64,000 nucleotides of DNA. It comes from Arcanobacterium haemolyticum DSM 20595. Lineage in GTDB: Bacteria > Actinomycetota > Actinomycetes > Actinomycetales > Actinomycetaceae. A program made the position numbers and the translations under genes. The notes below the pieces were generated by a model. That model did not search any database, was not told the origin of the DNA, and saw nothing but the letters and a program-made list of their open reading frames with translations. Of this stretch, positions 55,916 to 63,901 are shown one piece after another. Where the stretch lies: assembly GCF_000092365.1 (NCBI RefSeq), contig NC_014218.1:1922001-1986000 (forward strand). Direction: 5' to 3'. Numbering within the stretch: position 1 is the stretch's first letter; each line of letters starts with the position of its first letter.

Positions 55916-55933
55916 TTTGACGATTGTCAAAGA

Positions 55934-57328
55934 TTACTTATCGTCTGATGTTTCACGTGAAACATTCACACTCTGTTCGTTGATCATGGTGAGGATTCGA
56001 TTGAGATCATCGATAGAACCGAAATCGATAGAAATGCGACCCTTCTTCTGCCCCATAACTACCTTAACCTTGGTTTCAAATCGATCCATCAACCGTGTTG
56101 CCAAACCATTAAGCTCAGGCTGGAATTGACCAGCACGCTTGGTCCGGTGTGGCTTTTCCGGTGTTCCTTCTTCTCCAAGAGCGACTAGCTCTTCCACAGT
56201 GCGCACGGAAAGATTTTCAGCCACGATACGTTGTGCCAATCGTTCCATTGCAGCCGCATCAGCTAAGCCTAAAAGTGCACGAGCATGCCCTGCCGAGAGT
56301 ACGCCTGCCGCGACACGGCGTTGAACCAGTGGAGGAAGCTTGAGTAGGCGAAGCGTGTTAGAGATCTGTGGGCGTGACCGTGCGATACGGCGTGAGAGCT
56401 CTTCTTGAGTACACTTGAAGTCCTCCATCAGTTGCTGGTAAGCAGCTGCTTCTTCCAGTGCGTTCAGCTGTGAACGATGAAGGTTTTCAAGGAGGGCATC
56501 GCGTAGCATATCCCCTGTGTCCGTATGGCGAACAATTGCCGGCACGGTTGTGTTTCCTGCAAGGCGCGATGCTCTCCACCGGCGTTCACCCATAATAAGC
56601 TCGTAACGAGCTTCTGGCTTGTCAACAAGTGGAGTAACCAGTGGACGGATGACGATAGGTTGCAACACGCCAACTTCACGAATCGAATCCGCAAGTTCCG
56701 CCAAGTCTTCTTCGTCAAACACCTGACGAGGCTGATGCATGTTCGGCACGATCAAATCCAGTTCGATCTCACCGAAGGTAGCACCTGGAATCTGTTGAAG
56801 TTCCAGGGAGTCATCTCGAACCGCAAGTTCCTCAGTCAATGTTTCACGTGAAACAATCGCTTGCTGAGTACTGTCGAAGTTGCTCGTGTGCTCGCCGAAC
56901 AGAACATCTACGCCCGGGAACTGTACTTTCTTGCGGGACTTACTACGCGCAGACTTCTTCGGAGCCTTTGCTGGCTCTTCCTTTTGCTCCGGCCGAGAAC
57001 CTACGTTCACTGGCGTCACTTTTTCGTCACCTGCAGCCTTACCAGATTCAGCTGCCTCGTTAGCGACCACAATGTCAGCAACCTCGGTATCTACTAACGA
57101 GGCATCTTCAGGCGTAGCATCTTTGGTGACGTCCTTCAGAATGTTCTTGCTAGCAGTGTTGAGTCCAGCCTTCCGGCGTGTAGTAGCCGTAGCTTTATCA
57201 GCTTTCACCTGTTCAGCATCTTTTGGAGTGTTGAAAAAAATATCGATCGGCCGCTTACGGACCTCTTCTTGATCTACTGGGAACAATGCACCTATCCCTC
57301 GTCCTAGTCCTCGTCGTTTCTCTACCAT
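55934..57328 (-). CDS. parB: Chromosome-partitioning protein ParB
   Basis: 464 residues, longer than many ParBs because of a Lys/Ala/Glu-rich insertion at about 40-135. The N-terminal basic patch is RRGLGRGIGALF. The CTP-binding box includes GERRWRASRLAG. The helix-turn-helix for parS is TQEELSRRIARSRPQISNTL, with a C-terminal dimer domain. ParB loads on parS and slides as a CTP-driven clamp. Two parS sites lie in its own gene. It is 10 bases downstream of parA. Confidence 0.97.
   Translation of the reverse strand: MVEKRRGLGRGIGALFPVDQEEVRKRPIDIFFNTPKDAEQVKADKATATTRRKAGLNTASKNILKDVTKDATPEDASLVDTEVADIVVANEAAESGKAAGDEKVTPVNVGSRPEQKEEPAKAPKKSARSKSRKKVQFPGVDVLFGEHTSNFDSTQQAIVSRETLTEELAVRDDSLELQQIPGATFGEIELDLIVPNMHQPRQVFDEEDLAELADSIREVGVLQPIVIRPLVTPLVDKPEARYELIMGERRWRASRLAGNTTVPAIVRHTDTGDMLRDALLENLHRSQLNALEEAAAYQQLMEDFKCTQEELSRRIARSRPQISNTLRLLKLPPLVQRRVAAGVLSAGHARALLGLADAAAMERLAQRIVAENLSVRTVEELVALGEEGTPEKPHRTKRAGQFQPELNGLATRLMDRFETKVKVVMGQKKGRISIDFGSIDDLNRILTMINEQSVNVSRETSDDK
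55949..55964. promoter_or_regulatory. parS site (perfect) at the 3' end of parB
   Basis: TGTTTCACGTGAAACA within the last codons of parB; full match to the consensus. Confidence 0.94.
56840..56855. promoter_or_regulatory. parS site (perfect) inside parB
   Basis: TGTTTCACGTGAAACA within the parB coding sequence (IVSRETL in the protein); full match to the consensus. Confidence 0.94.
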
Positions 57329-57338
57329 CTTTCAAACC

Positions 57339-58310
57339 TTATTTCTGTACTTGTTCCGCTAATTCGAAGGCGGCCGCACGATAGGCAAGCGCGCCTGATG
57401 ATCGAGGATCGTACGTAACAACCGTTTGCTGGAAACTTGGAGCTTCAGAAATACGGATATTACGAGGAATCTCAATGGAGAGTGTTTCCTGTGGGAAATA
57501 CTGGCGCACTTCCGCCGCAACATCTTGTGCGAGGTTCGTACGCCGGTCAAACATGGTTAAGAGAATCGTTGAGATGCGCAGGGTTTGGTTATATGAGGTT
57601 CGCACCATCTCGATTGTTTTCATCAACTGGGTTAAGCCTTCGAGTGCATAATATTCAGTTTGAATTGGAATCATTACTTCGTCGGCACCTACAAGAGCGT
57701 TAAGTGTGAGTAGACCGAGACTTGGTGGGCAGTCGATGATGACGTAATCGATGTGAACCCCTTGGCCTTGCTGATCGATGAATTGCCTGATTGCTTCACG
57801 AAGGCGATATTCGCGTTCTTCCTGCATAACCAGTGAAATTTCCACGCTGGAAAGATCGATAGTGGACGGAGCTACGTACAGCGATGGCACGTCTGGGCAC
57901 GGCTGAACGATTTCCGCGAGGGTCATTTCGCGTTCGAGTACATGATAGAGAGATGGAATGCCCGCCATGTGGTCAACTCCCAGCGCGGTTGTTGCGTTCC
58001 CCTGTGGATCAGCATCGATGAGGACGACGGTGAGGCCACCTTGTGCGAGTGCCGCAGCAATGTTGACTGCGGTTGTTGTTTTACCAACTCCGCCTTTTTG
58101 ATTTGCTACGGTGATGATGCGCGTCTGTGCCGGATGCTTGAAGCTCACGTTTTCCAGCTTCTTCATAAGTTCACGGTCCCGAAGAAGATCAGCACCTACG
58201 GGTGAGTTCATATCATTGAACAGTGATGCACGTGAAGATTTATTATGACGATCATCAGAATAACCTGCAGCTTTTTTGCGTGGATCTACCATGCGAGCGG
58301 CTCCTATCAT
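57339..58310 (-). CDS. parA: Chromosome-partitioning ATPase ParA
   Basis: 323 residues. A variable, basic N-terminus of about 65 residues precedes the deviant Walker A motif ANQKGGVGKTTTAVN, followed by LIDADPQGNATTALG and the Walker B stretch YVIIDCPPSLGLL. ATP-bound ParA dimers coat DNA and pull ParB-parS complexes apart. It forms an operon with parB. The start could also lie at the inner ATGs near residue 7 or 34. Confidence 0.97.
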   Translation of the reverse strand: MIGAARMVDPRKKAAGYSDDRHNKSSRASLFNDMNSPVGADLLRDRELMKKLENVSFKHPAQTRIITVANQKGGVGKTTTAVNIAAALAQGGLTVVLIDADPQGNATTALGVDHMAGIPSLYHVLEREMTLAEIVQPCPDVPSLYVAPSTIDLSSVEISLVMQEEREYRLREAIRQFIDQQGQGVHIDYVIIDCPPSLGLLTLNALVGADEVMIPIQTEYYALEGLTQLMKTIEMVRTSYNQTLRISTILLTMFDRRTNLAQDVAAEVRQYFPQETLSIEIPRNIRISEAPSFQQTVVTYDPRSSGALAYRAAAFELAEQVQK

Positions 58311-58505
58311 TTAACTTATTTAATTCTACAAGTTTCTTTTTAGAGATGAACCTTAGAATCCACAGTTAGAACTTATCCACATATTAACGGGACGTAGTGT
58401 ATAAGTGGTAAACACCGAGATCATCTCTAATTTCTGCGGGTAATTCTATCCACTGAATACACTTTTTCCACAATAGAAATATATGCCATAAGATGGCTAA
58501 ACAAA

Positions 58506-58545
58506 ATGACGTGGGAATGTTTCACGTGAAACATTCCCACGTCAT
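58506..58545. promoter_or_regulatory. Perfect 40-bp palindrome centred on a parS site
   Basis: The parS core TGTTTCACGTGAAACA (58518-58533) is extended by perfectly complementary arms ATGACGTGGGAA / TTCCCACGTCAT. All 20 base pairs match. It lies in the gap between rsmG and parA. In RNA it would form a long hairpin after rsmG, so it may double as a transcript end. Confidence 0.95.
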
Positions 58546-58587
58546 CCAGATCAACATTAGTTAGAACCGCCTATATGAAGAACAGCG

Positions 58588-59238
58588 TTACTTCTTTTGA
58601 ACAACCAGCACACGGGTACCTTCAGATGTTCCCCATACGTCAACATCGTGAACATCTACCCAATCGGCTTTAAACTTTCGCAATTCTTTATCAGCCTTCT
58701 CAATTTCTTCTTCTGCCCTACCGCCTTTGAGGGCGACCAACTGACCGCCTGGGCGAACCAGAGGCATTGTCCATGGCAAAAGTTTTTTAAGCGCAGCTAC
58801 TGCACGAGCTGTAGCAACATCGGCCGATATAACTCCCACCATTTCTTCAGCACGTTTGTTATGAACAGTCACGTTTGATAGCTGGAGGTCATCCACAACG
58901 TAGGAGAGCCAGTCCGTGCGTCGTCCTAAAGAATCCACAAGGTTTACCGTGAGGTCTGGACGAATAATCGCCGCCACCAAACCAGGAAAGCCTGCTCCGG
59001 AACCAACATCAACCAAACTTGCGTTCTGCGGGAGGAAATCGACGATCGCGGTTGAGTTAAGAATGTGGCGGCTCCACAGCTTGTCACGTTCACGTGGACC
59101 AATCAAGCCGCGGAGTTCACCTTCCGATTCAAGAAGTTCACCGAAGCGAAGCAGGTTCTTCCATATAGCGTCGCCGAAATGCTCTCCTCCTCCAGCAGGT
59201 GCTTCTTCAAACATCATGTCAGCCAATTCCCGATCCAT
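58588..59238 (-). CDS. rsmG: 16S rRNA (guanine-N7)-methyltransferase RsmG
   Basis: 216 residues. It has the SAM-binding DVGSGAGFPGLVAAI, the upstream GPRERDKLWSRHILNS signature and AVAALKKLLPWTMPLVRPGG. It methylates G527 of 16S rRNA; loss is known to cause low-level streptomycin resistance in other bacteria. It normally sits directly beside jag; here an IS110 element separates the two. Confidence 0.96.
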   Translation of the reverse strand: MDRELADMMFEEAPAGGGEHFGDAIWKNLLRFGELLESEGELRGLIGPRERDKLWSRHILNSTAIVDFLPQNASLVDVGSGAGFPGLVAAIIRPDLTVNLVDSLGRRTDWLSYVVDDLQLSNVTVHNKRAEEMVGVISADVATARAVAALKKLLPWTMPLVRPGGQLVALKGGRAEEEIEKADKELRKFKADWVDVHDVDVWGTSEGTRVLVVQKK

Positions 59239-59561
59239 AAACCTAACCTAAACTCTAAAACACTCATAACGCACATAAGTACACAAATCCCCCCCACTGT
59301 GGCTCAGAGGTATCCGGGCCACTCGCCGATATTCGGTCTCGTTAAAACCTCTCATCATCCCTGATAATAGATCCGGTCCACACGTAGGCATCCGAGCCGC
59401 TCGGGAGTGTTCTGTGCACATTCCACACCCATCTTATCCCACTTAGATCGTCATCTTTACTCCACAGCTTCGCTACTCATATCCCCTCGCTGCTTTGAAG
59501 ACCCCACCTCAAACCTGCCCAAAGTCACCTCTTCGGCACTCTTCAGAACTCATCTCATCGA
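59239..59561. other. Gene-free region upstream of rsmG
   Basis: About 320 bases with a C-rich plus strand and many stops in all frames; no gene is supported. With the inserted IS110 to the right it separates rsmG from jag. It must hold a new rsmG promoter if the insertion cut the original operon. Confidence 0.5.
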
Positions 59562-59638
59562 GCGGCCCTGATTATTTCGAGAATAGTGGCAATATTTGCC
59601 ACTATTCTCGCTATGGTCAGCATTACCAAATCGTAGGT
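59562..59638 (-). repeat. Palindrome-centred repeat family B, copy 2
   Basis: An inverted copy of the element at 14061-14138. The core is a perfect hairpin GAGAATAGTGGCAA-TAT-TTGCCACTATTCTC (14-bp stem, 3-base loop). The conserved flanks read CCTGATTATTTC and CTATGGTCAGCATTACC. Only a handful of bases differ over about 78. It lies about 130 bases before the likely IS110 left end. Confidence 0.87.
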
Positions 59639-59789
59639 AAAGAAAAACGATAAAAAGGGATGATATTCCGGCTTCTCGGCTGGCCTTGCCGAAGAAATCC
59701 CCGCAAAATCACCGAAATACCACCCACATATTCATCGGAATACCACCCCTCATCAAAAACTACCAGACAGCCCGTTACCTTGTTGACAG

Positions 59790-60016
59790 GTCCTGATTGG
59801 CGGGTGTTGATTGGGATTGTCGGCCAGCCGCCCTGGCATGGTGTCTTGCCCCTGTCTATCCAATGATCCGGGGGGTGTTGCCACCAGGGTCGGTTGCCAG
59901 CATGTGATCGCTGATTAGGGGCTCGGCACCAAGGATGGATGCCTGTCGTAACGTGGATGTGAGGCGTGCTGTCTAGGCTCGGCCGACTTATGGTGCAAAC
60001 CGAGAGGACAACTGCC
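59790..60016 (+). ncRNA. Candidate bridge RNA of the IS110 element
   Basis: In IS110-group elements the noncoding end upstream of the recombinase encodes a structured RNA whose two loops base-pair with donor and target DNA. Here the roughly 230 bases before the start codon have no gene and several nested complementarities (GGTGTTGCC...GGCACC around 59876-59929, GGCCAGCC...CCTGG around 59822-59837). I infer the RNA from position and self-complementarity only; its ends and loop sequences are not determined. Confidence 0.45.
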
Positions 60017-61216
60017 ATGAGAACTGACCGACCAGACATTTTTCTAGGACTGGACGTCGGCAAGACCGACCACTGGGCCTGCGCACTAACCGATTCCGGG
60101 CAGGTGTTATGGAATAAGACCCTGCCCAACAACGAACAAAAACTCACTGATATCTACACGAATCTGTCAGCGAAAGGCTCTGTGCTGGTGGTCGTGGATC
60201 AGCCGGCAACAATCGGCGCTCTCGCCATCGCGGTCGCCCAACATATGGGCATCGAGGTCGCCTACCTGCCGGGGCTGACCATGCGCCGGATCGCTGACCT
60301 ATACCCGGGCGAGGCGAAGACTGATGAAAAGGATGCGTTCATTATCGCTGACGCAGCCCGCAGCCTTCCCCACACCCTGCGCCAGCTCACCAAGACCGAC
60401 CAGGACGAGGCAGGACTGGCGATGCTCACCGGTTTCGACCTTGACCTCTCACGGCAGGTCAATCAAGTCTCCAACCGGATCCGCGGGCTGTTCACCCAAA
60501 TCCACCCTGAACTGGAAAGAGTTCTCGGACCACGCCTGGAACATGACGCGATCCTCGAAGTGCTCGCTACCTGGCCAACCCCGCAGGCTCTACGCAAAGC
60601 CGGGCGAGCCAGAATGGATGCGAAACTCAAAAAGCACGGAGCTCGCCGCCACGCTGCATGGACCGAGGATATTCTTACCGCGCTAGCGAAGCAGTCGGTG
60701 ATAGTCACCGGCACCGAAGCCGCGGGCCTAGTCATCCCGCACCTGGCCCGCCAACTGGTGAGCCTGCACGCTCAACGCGCCAACGTCGCTTCAGAGGTAG
60801 AGAAGATCGTGGCCACCCACCCTCTTTACCTGGTCCTGAGATCCATGCCCGGCATCGGTCTCAGGACCGCTGCCGTGATCATCGCTGAACTTGCAGGGAA
60901 GACCTTCACCAGCTCAGCAGCCCTGGCCTCCTACGCTGGCCTGGCACCGACCACCCGTCAGTCCGGGTCATCGATCAAGTCTGAACGAGTCAGCCACTCA
61001 GGCAACAAACGCCTCAAACGCGCCCTGTTCCTGTCAGCTTTCGCCGTGATCCGCACCGACCCGGTCAGCCGCGCCTACTACGACCGCAAACGAGCCCAAG
61101 GCAAACGACACAACCAAGCCATCATCGCCCTCGCCCACCGCAGACTCACAGTCCTGTACGCCATGCTCCGAGACGGCACCCTCTACGACGTCCCCGACAC
61201 CGCCCTGGCAGCTTGA
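60017..61216 (+). CDS. IS110-family DEDD transposase/recombinase
   Basis: 399 residues from ATG 60017, preceded by GAGAGGAC; an in-frame ATG at 59966 would add 17 residues. The N-terminal RuvC-like DEDD domain begins FLGLDVGKTDHWACAL (first Asp), continues with VLVVVDQP and has EAKTDEKDAFIIADAAR (later acidic residues). The C-terminal Tnp domain has MPGIGLRTAAVIIAEL and SYAGLAPTTRQSGSS with the conserved serine. The frame is complete, so the element may be active. Confidence 0.93.
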   Translation: MRTDRPDIFLGLDVGKTDHWACALTDSGQVLWNKTLPNNEQKLTDIYTNLSAKGSVLVVVDQPATIGALAIAVAQHMGIEVAYLPGLTMRRIADLYPGEAKTDEKDAFIIADAARSLPHTLRQLTKTDQDEAGLAMLTGFDLDLSRQVNQVSNRIRGLFTQIHPELERVLGPRLEHDAILEVLATWPTPQALRKAGRARMDAKLKKHGARRHAAWTEDILTALAKQSVIVTGTEAAGLVIPHLARQLVSLHAQRANVASEVEKIVATHPLYLVLRSMPGIGLRTAAVIIAELAGKTFTSSAALASYAGLAPTTRQSGSSIKSERVSHSGNKRLKRALFLSAFAVIRTDPVSRAYYDRKRAQGKRHNQAIIALAHRRLTVLYAMLRDGTLYDVPDTALAA

Positions 61217-61276
61217 CACACAACATAGGGGCACCCCCCAGAACACCACACCGTCCACCCAGATACCTGAAAACCA

Positions 61277-61312
61277 CAGAGGCGGCCGAGGAAAAATCCT
61301 CAGCCGCCTCTG
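61277..61312 (-). terminator. Terminator after jag
   Basis: CAGAGGCGGC pairs with GCCGCCTCTG and the stem continues with CGAGGA / TCCTC (one mismatch) around an A-rich loop. On the minus strand GTGGTTTTC follows. It ends the rpmH-rnpA-yidD-yidC-jag transcript and blocks readthrough from the IS. Confidence 0.75.
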
Positions 61313-61322
61313 AACTACCAGG

Positions 61323-61880
61323 TCACTCTGCTGATTCGGCGCTCTCTGCGCTATCCGCCGACTCCCCCGAATCCAGATCCTCATCATCAGGCAAGGAGAT
61401 CACAACGTGACGCCCCGCCCCGATGCCAGACGAATCTGAAAACAGCCCAGCGTTAGCAGCCACATCGTGAACCACTTTGCGTTCGAATGGGTTCATTGGC
61501 TTCAAGGCCACTGGTTCGCCGGTTTCTTCAACGCGTTCTACGGCGTCGCGGGCGATGGCAGCGATTTCCTTGCGGTGCTGATCGCGGTAGCCGAGGATGT
61601 CCAGCATGAGGCGGGAGCGTTCGCCCGTCTGCTGCTGCACGGCAAGGCGGGTGAGTTCCTGGAGTGCATCGAGCGTATCGCCATGCTTGCCAATGAGGCG
61701 CTTGAGGCGGCGATCGCCGCCGTCATCGGCAATGATGCCAACCGCAGCACGGTCTGCTTCTACAGTGATTTCGATATCCCCATCGATATCAGTAATATCA
61801 AGGAGTTCTTCGAGGTAATCTGCCGCGATATCGCCCTCTTCGTCTAGGGCTGCTCGCAGATCAACGAGTTCTTCCGACAT
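61323..61880 (-). CDS. jag: RNA-binding protein Jag/KhpB (KH and R3H domains)
   Basis: 185 residues. The KH domain contains RRLKRLIGKHGDTLDALQEL, and the R3H domain contains RKEIAAIARDAVERV and ALKPMNPFERKVVHD. The N-terminal Jag domain of Firmicute proteins is not present; this is the short actinobacterial form. A C-terminal Ser/Glu/Ala tail (SADSAESAESAE) follows. It binds RNA, often with KhpA, and is linked to cell division control in streptococci. Confidence 0.93.
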   Translation of the reverse strand: MSEELVDLRAALDEEGDIAADYLEELLDITDIDGDIEITVEADRAAVGIIADDGGDRRLKRLIGKHGDTLDALQELTRLAVQQQTGERSRLMLDILGYRDQHRKEIAAIARDAVERVEETGEPVALKPMNPFERKVVHDVAANAGLFSDSSGIGAGRHVVISLPDDEDLDSGESADSAESAESAE

Positions 61881-61920
61881 AGTTTTTCCCTTTGTTTATG
61901 CGCCGTTAAGGCGGTGAGAG

Positions 61921-63054
61921 TTAAAAGTTACGATTCTTCTTGTTGCGTTCGGCTTTCTTTTGGCGCGCCTGCTTCTTTTCGTTGGAGCGTTGGCGTTGTG
62001 CCATGCGGCGTTCGTAGCGCTTTTGGGCGCGCTCGGCATCGGTGAGGCCGTCGAGTCCACGGGTTTCTTCTTCGTTTTCTTCGACGCTGGAGACCTCAGT
62101 AACCTTCTTACCGCCGGCTTTCTTGGAGCGTGCTTTGCCGAGTGGCTGGACGCGTGGGGCGGCTGGTTCAGCTGGCTCTTCTTCTGGTGGAAGGCCGGCG
62201 GCGATGCGCTTTGCGCGGATCTTTTCTTGGCGCTTCTTGTAGGCAGGCGAACCCGGGGTTGGATTGTAGGTGATCAGCCAGTACTGCTGGCCGATGTTCC
62301 ACAGGTTCGAAGTGAGCCAGTAGACGAGCACGCCAACTTGGAAGGCGAAGCCGGTGAAGATGTAGATGATTGGCATGCCGTAAAGCATCATCTTTTGCAT
62401 CTTGTATGCCGGGTTGTCTGGATCCTGTGCGGATTCCGGCATGTTCTTGGTCATAATCATCTTCTGGGAGAAGAAGAGCGTGGCCATCATGAGGACGATG
62501 AGGATGATTGCGACGATACGCACGTTGGTTGGGAGCGGGAATGTGCCTGCGGTTCCGAGCGACGACGACAACGGCGCACCGAACAACGTTGAATTAGCGA
62601 TTTCGTGCGCTACGGTTTTGTCTACTGCACCGATGGTGCCCATCTGGCCTTTGGAGATCGGATCCACGGCGTAGAGGAGGCGGAAGAGCGCGAAGAAGAT
62701 CGGCATCTGAATGAGCAGCGGCAAGCAGGATGCGAATGGAGAGGTACCGCGTTCGCGGTAGAGCGCCATGAGTTCTTCTTGCTGACGCTGCTTCGATACG
62801 GCATCGGTGCGGCCTTTGTACTTCTTTTGAAGTTTTTGCACTTCAGGCTGGATTTCCTGCCCCATTCGCATGGCGCGGATCTGCTTGTTGAAGAGCGGGA
62901 TAATGAGGATTCGGATCACGATTGTGAGACCTACGATGGAGAGCACCCACGCGGCACCGGATCCTGAGCTCAGGCCTAGGGCTGTGAGCACTGAGTGAAT
63001 GCCGTACATGATCCACGAGATAACCCATTTGATTGGGAAGAGGATAGTATCCAC
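61921..63054 (-). CDS. yidC: Membrane protein insertase YidC
   Basis: 377 residues. Membrane helices include an N-terminal one, the conserved core helix region starting LIIPLFNKQIRAMR and the MPIFFALFRLLYAV helix. The hydrophilic-groove arginine is in VIRILIIPLFNKQ. A long basic Lys/Arg/Gln tail follows (RRMAQRQRSNEKKQARQKK), probably for ribosome contact. It inserts and folds membrane proteins with or without SecYEG. It is 40 bases upstream of jag. Confidence 0.96.
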   Translation of the reverse strand: MDTILFPIKWVISWIMYGIHSVLTALGLSSGSGAAWVLSIVGLTIVIRILIIPLFNKQIRAMRMGQEIQPEVQKLQKKYKGRTDAVSKQRQQEELMALYRERGTSPFASCLPLLIQMPIFFALFRLLYAVDPISKGQMGTIGAVDKTVAHEIANSTLFGAPLSSSLGTAGTFPLPTNVRIVAIILIVLMMATLFFSQKMIMTKNMPESAQDPDNPAYKMQKMMLYGMPIIYIFTGFAFQVGVLVYWLTSNLWNIGQQYWLITYNPTPGSPAYKKRQEKIRAKRIAAGLPPEEEPAEPAAPRVQPLGKARSKKAGGKKVTEVSSVEENEEETRGLDGLTDAERAQKRYERRMAQRQRSNEKKQARQKKAERNKKNRNF

Positions 63055-63068
63055 AGTTCTTCTTTCGC

Positions 63069-63401
63069 TTAGTGGCGGTTGCCAGTGACGTAATCATCGC
63101 CGTGGCCTTGTTGGCCTGATGATTCTTGTTTGGCGCGGTGCGCCATAAGTTCGGTGTAGCCGAGGGGTTTGGTTGGCCAGTGGCCAGGTTCGGGTACCCA
63201 GTCCACGCCGCCTTTACTCCACGGGTTGCAGCGCAGTAAGCGCCACATAGATAAAATTGTACCTTTTATTGCTCCGTGAACCTCAATGGAGTCGAGGGCA
63301 TATTGGGAGCAGGTTGGTTGGTATTTACAGCGGCGGGGTAGGCCGGCTGAGATGTTCCGCTGGTACCACCGGATTGCTTTTTTGAGCAGGTGGGCGATCA
63401 T
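63069..63401 (-). CDS. yidD: Membrane protein insertion efficiency factor YidD
   Basis: 110 residues. It has the family signature RRCKYQPTCSQYALDSIEVHG followed by RLLRCNPWSKGGVDWVPEP. An N-terminal amphipathic helix (LLKKAIRWYQRNI) attaches it to the membrane. It overlaps the rnpA stop by 4 bases and lies 14 bases before yidC. Confidence 0.95.
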   Translation of the reverse strand: MIAHLLKKAIRWYQRNISAGLPRRCKYQPTCSQYALDSIEVHGAIKGTILSMWRLLRCNPWSKGGVDWVPEPGHWPTKPLGYTELMAHRAKQESSGQQGHGDDYVTGNRH

Positions 63402-63760
63402 GGTTGCTCCGCGTTGAGTGCGCGGGATCGCTTGAGACCATTGGTGAGTGCGGTGAGGAGTTCTTGTGAGGTTGCGTGTGCGGCGTCAGGGTTTGCCCGG
63501 ACAACGACGGTGCCCGGCTTCATGTTGGGCAACAATTCACGGGTGACGTGGCGGAGTTTGCGGGCGACAGTGTGCCGGATCACTGAGTTTCCGACTTTTT
63601 TACCCACGACGAAGCCGACCTTTGTGCAAAGGTCGGCTTCGTCTATGATGTCTTCTACATCAAAGTAGACGACAACTAAGCTGTTTCCGCTCCGCCTTCC
63701 ATGACGAATTGTTCGGGCAAATTCGCCCGATTTTCGCAATCGGTTGACGGCGGGCAGCAT
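63398..63760 (-). CDS. rnpA: Ribonuclease P protein component
   Basis: 120 residues. The RNR-type signature NSVIRHTVARKLRHV, the aromatic/basic N-terminus (MLPAVNRLRKSGEFARTIRHG) and VVYFDVED are visible. It is the protein subunit of the tRNA 5'-end processing enzyme. Its ATG immediately follows the rpmH stop, and its end overlaps yidD. Confidence 0.97.
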   Translation of the reverse strand: MLPAVNRLRKSGEFARTIRHGRRSGNSLVVVYFDVEDIIDEADLCTKVGFVVGKKVGNSVIRHTVARKLRHVTRELLPNMKPGTVVVRANPDAAHATSQELLTALTNGLKRSRALNAEQP

Positions 63761-63901
63761 TTACGCAGCGAGGCGTGCGCGGCCCTTACGACGGCGGGAG
63801 GCAAGAACTGCACGACCCGCACGGGTGGCCATACGCTTACGGAAGCCGTGGACCTTCGCGCGACGGCGGTTATTCGGCTGGAACGTACGCTTGGTAGACA
63901 T
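63761..63901 (-). CDS. rpmH: 50S ribosomal protein L34
   Basis: 46 residues: [20 protein letters not shown], then [20 protein letters not shown] and RARLAA. This is a full-length L34. The start at 63899-63901 has a GGGAGATCACCC leader. It heads the rpmH-rnpA-yidD-yidC-jag operon. dnaA is expected to the right, in the opposite direction. Confidence 0.97.
   Translation of the reverse strand: MSTKRTFQPNNRRRAKVHGFRKRMATRAGRAVLASRRRKGRARLAA

Larger units (their letters stand above)
59770..61250 (+). mobile_element. IS110-family insertion sequence between rsmG and jag
   Basis: One intact DEDD-type transposase with a long noncoding segment before it and a short one after. IS110 elements lack terminal inverted repeats and usually make no target duplication, so the borders given are estimates: the left within about 59640-59800 and the right within about 61217-61276. 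The long 5' noncoding end places it in the IS110 rather than the IS1111 subgroup. Confidence 0.7.

Noticed and set aside
59623-60147. 174-residue minus-strand frame across the IS110 upstream region
   Set aside because: It overlaps the transposase start, has no ribosome site and no recognisable domain. Its C-terminal part (VVFDEGWYSDEYVGG) looks protein-like, but I could not link it to a family.
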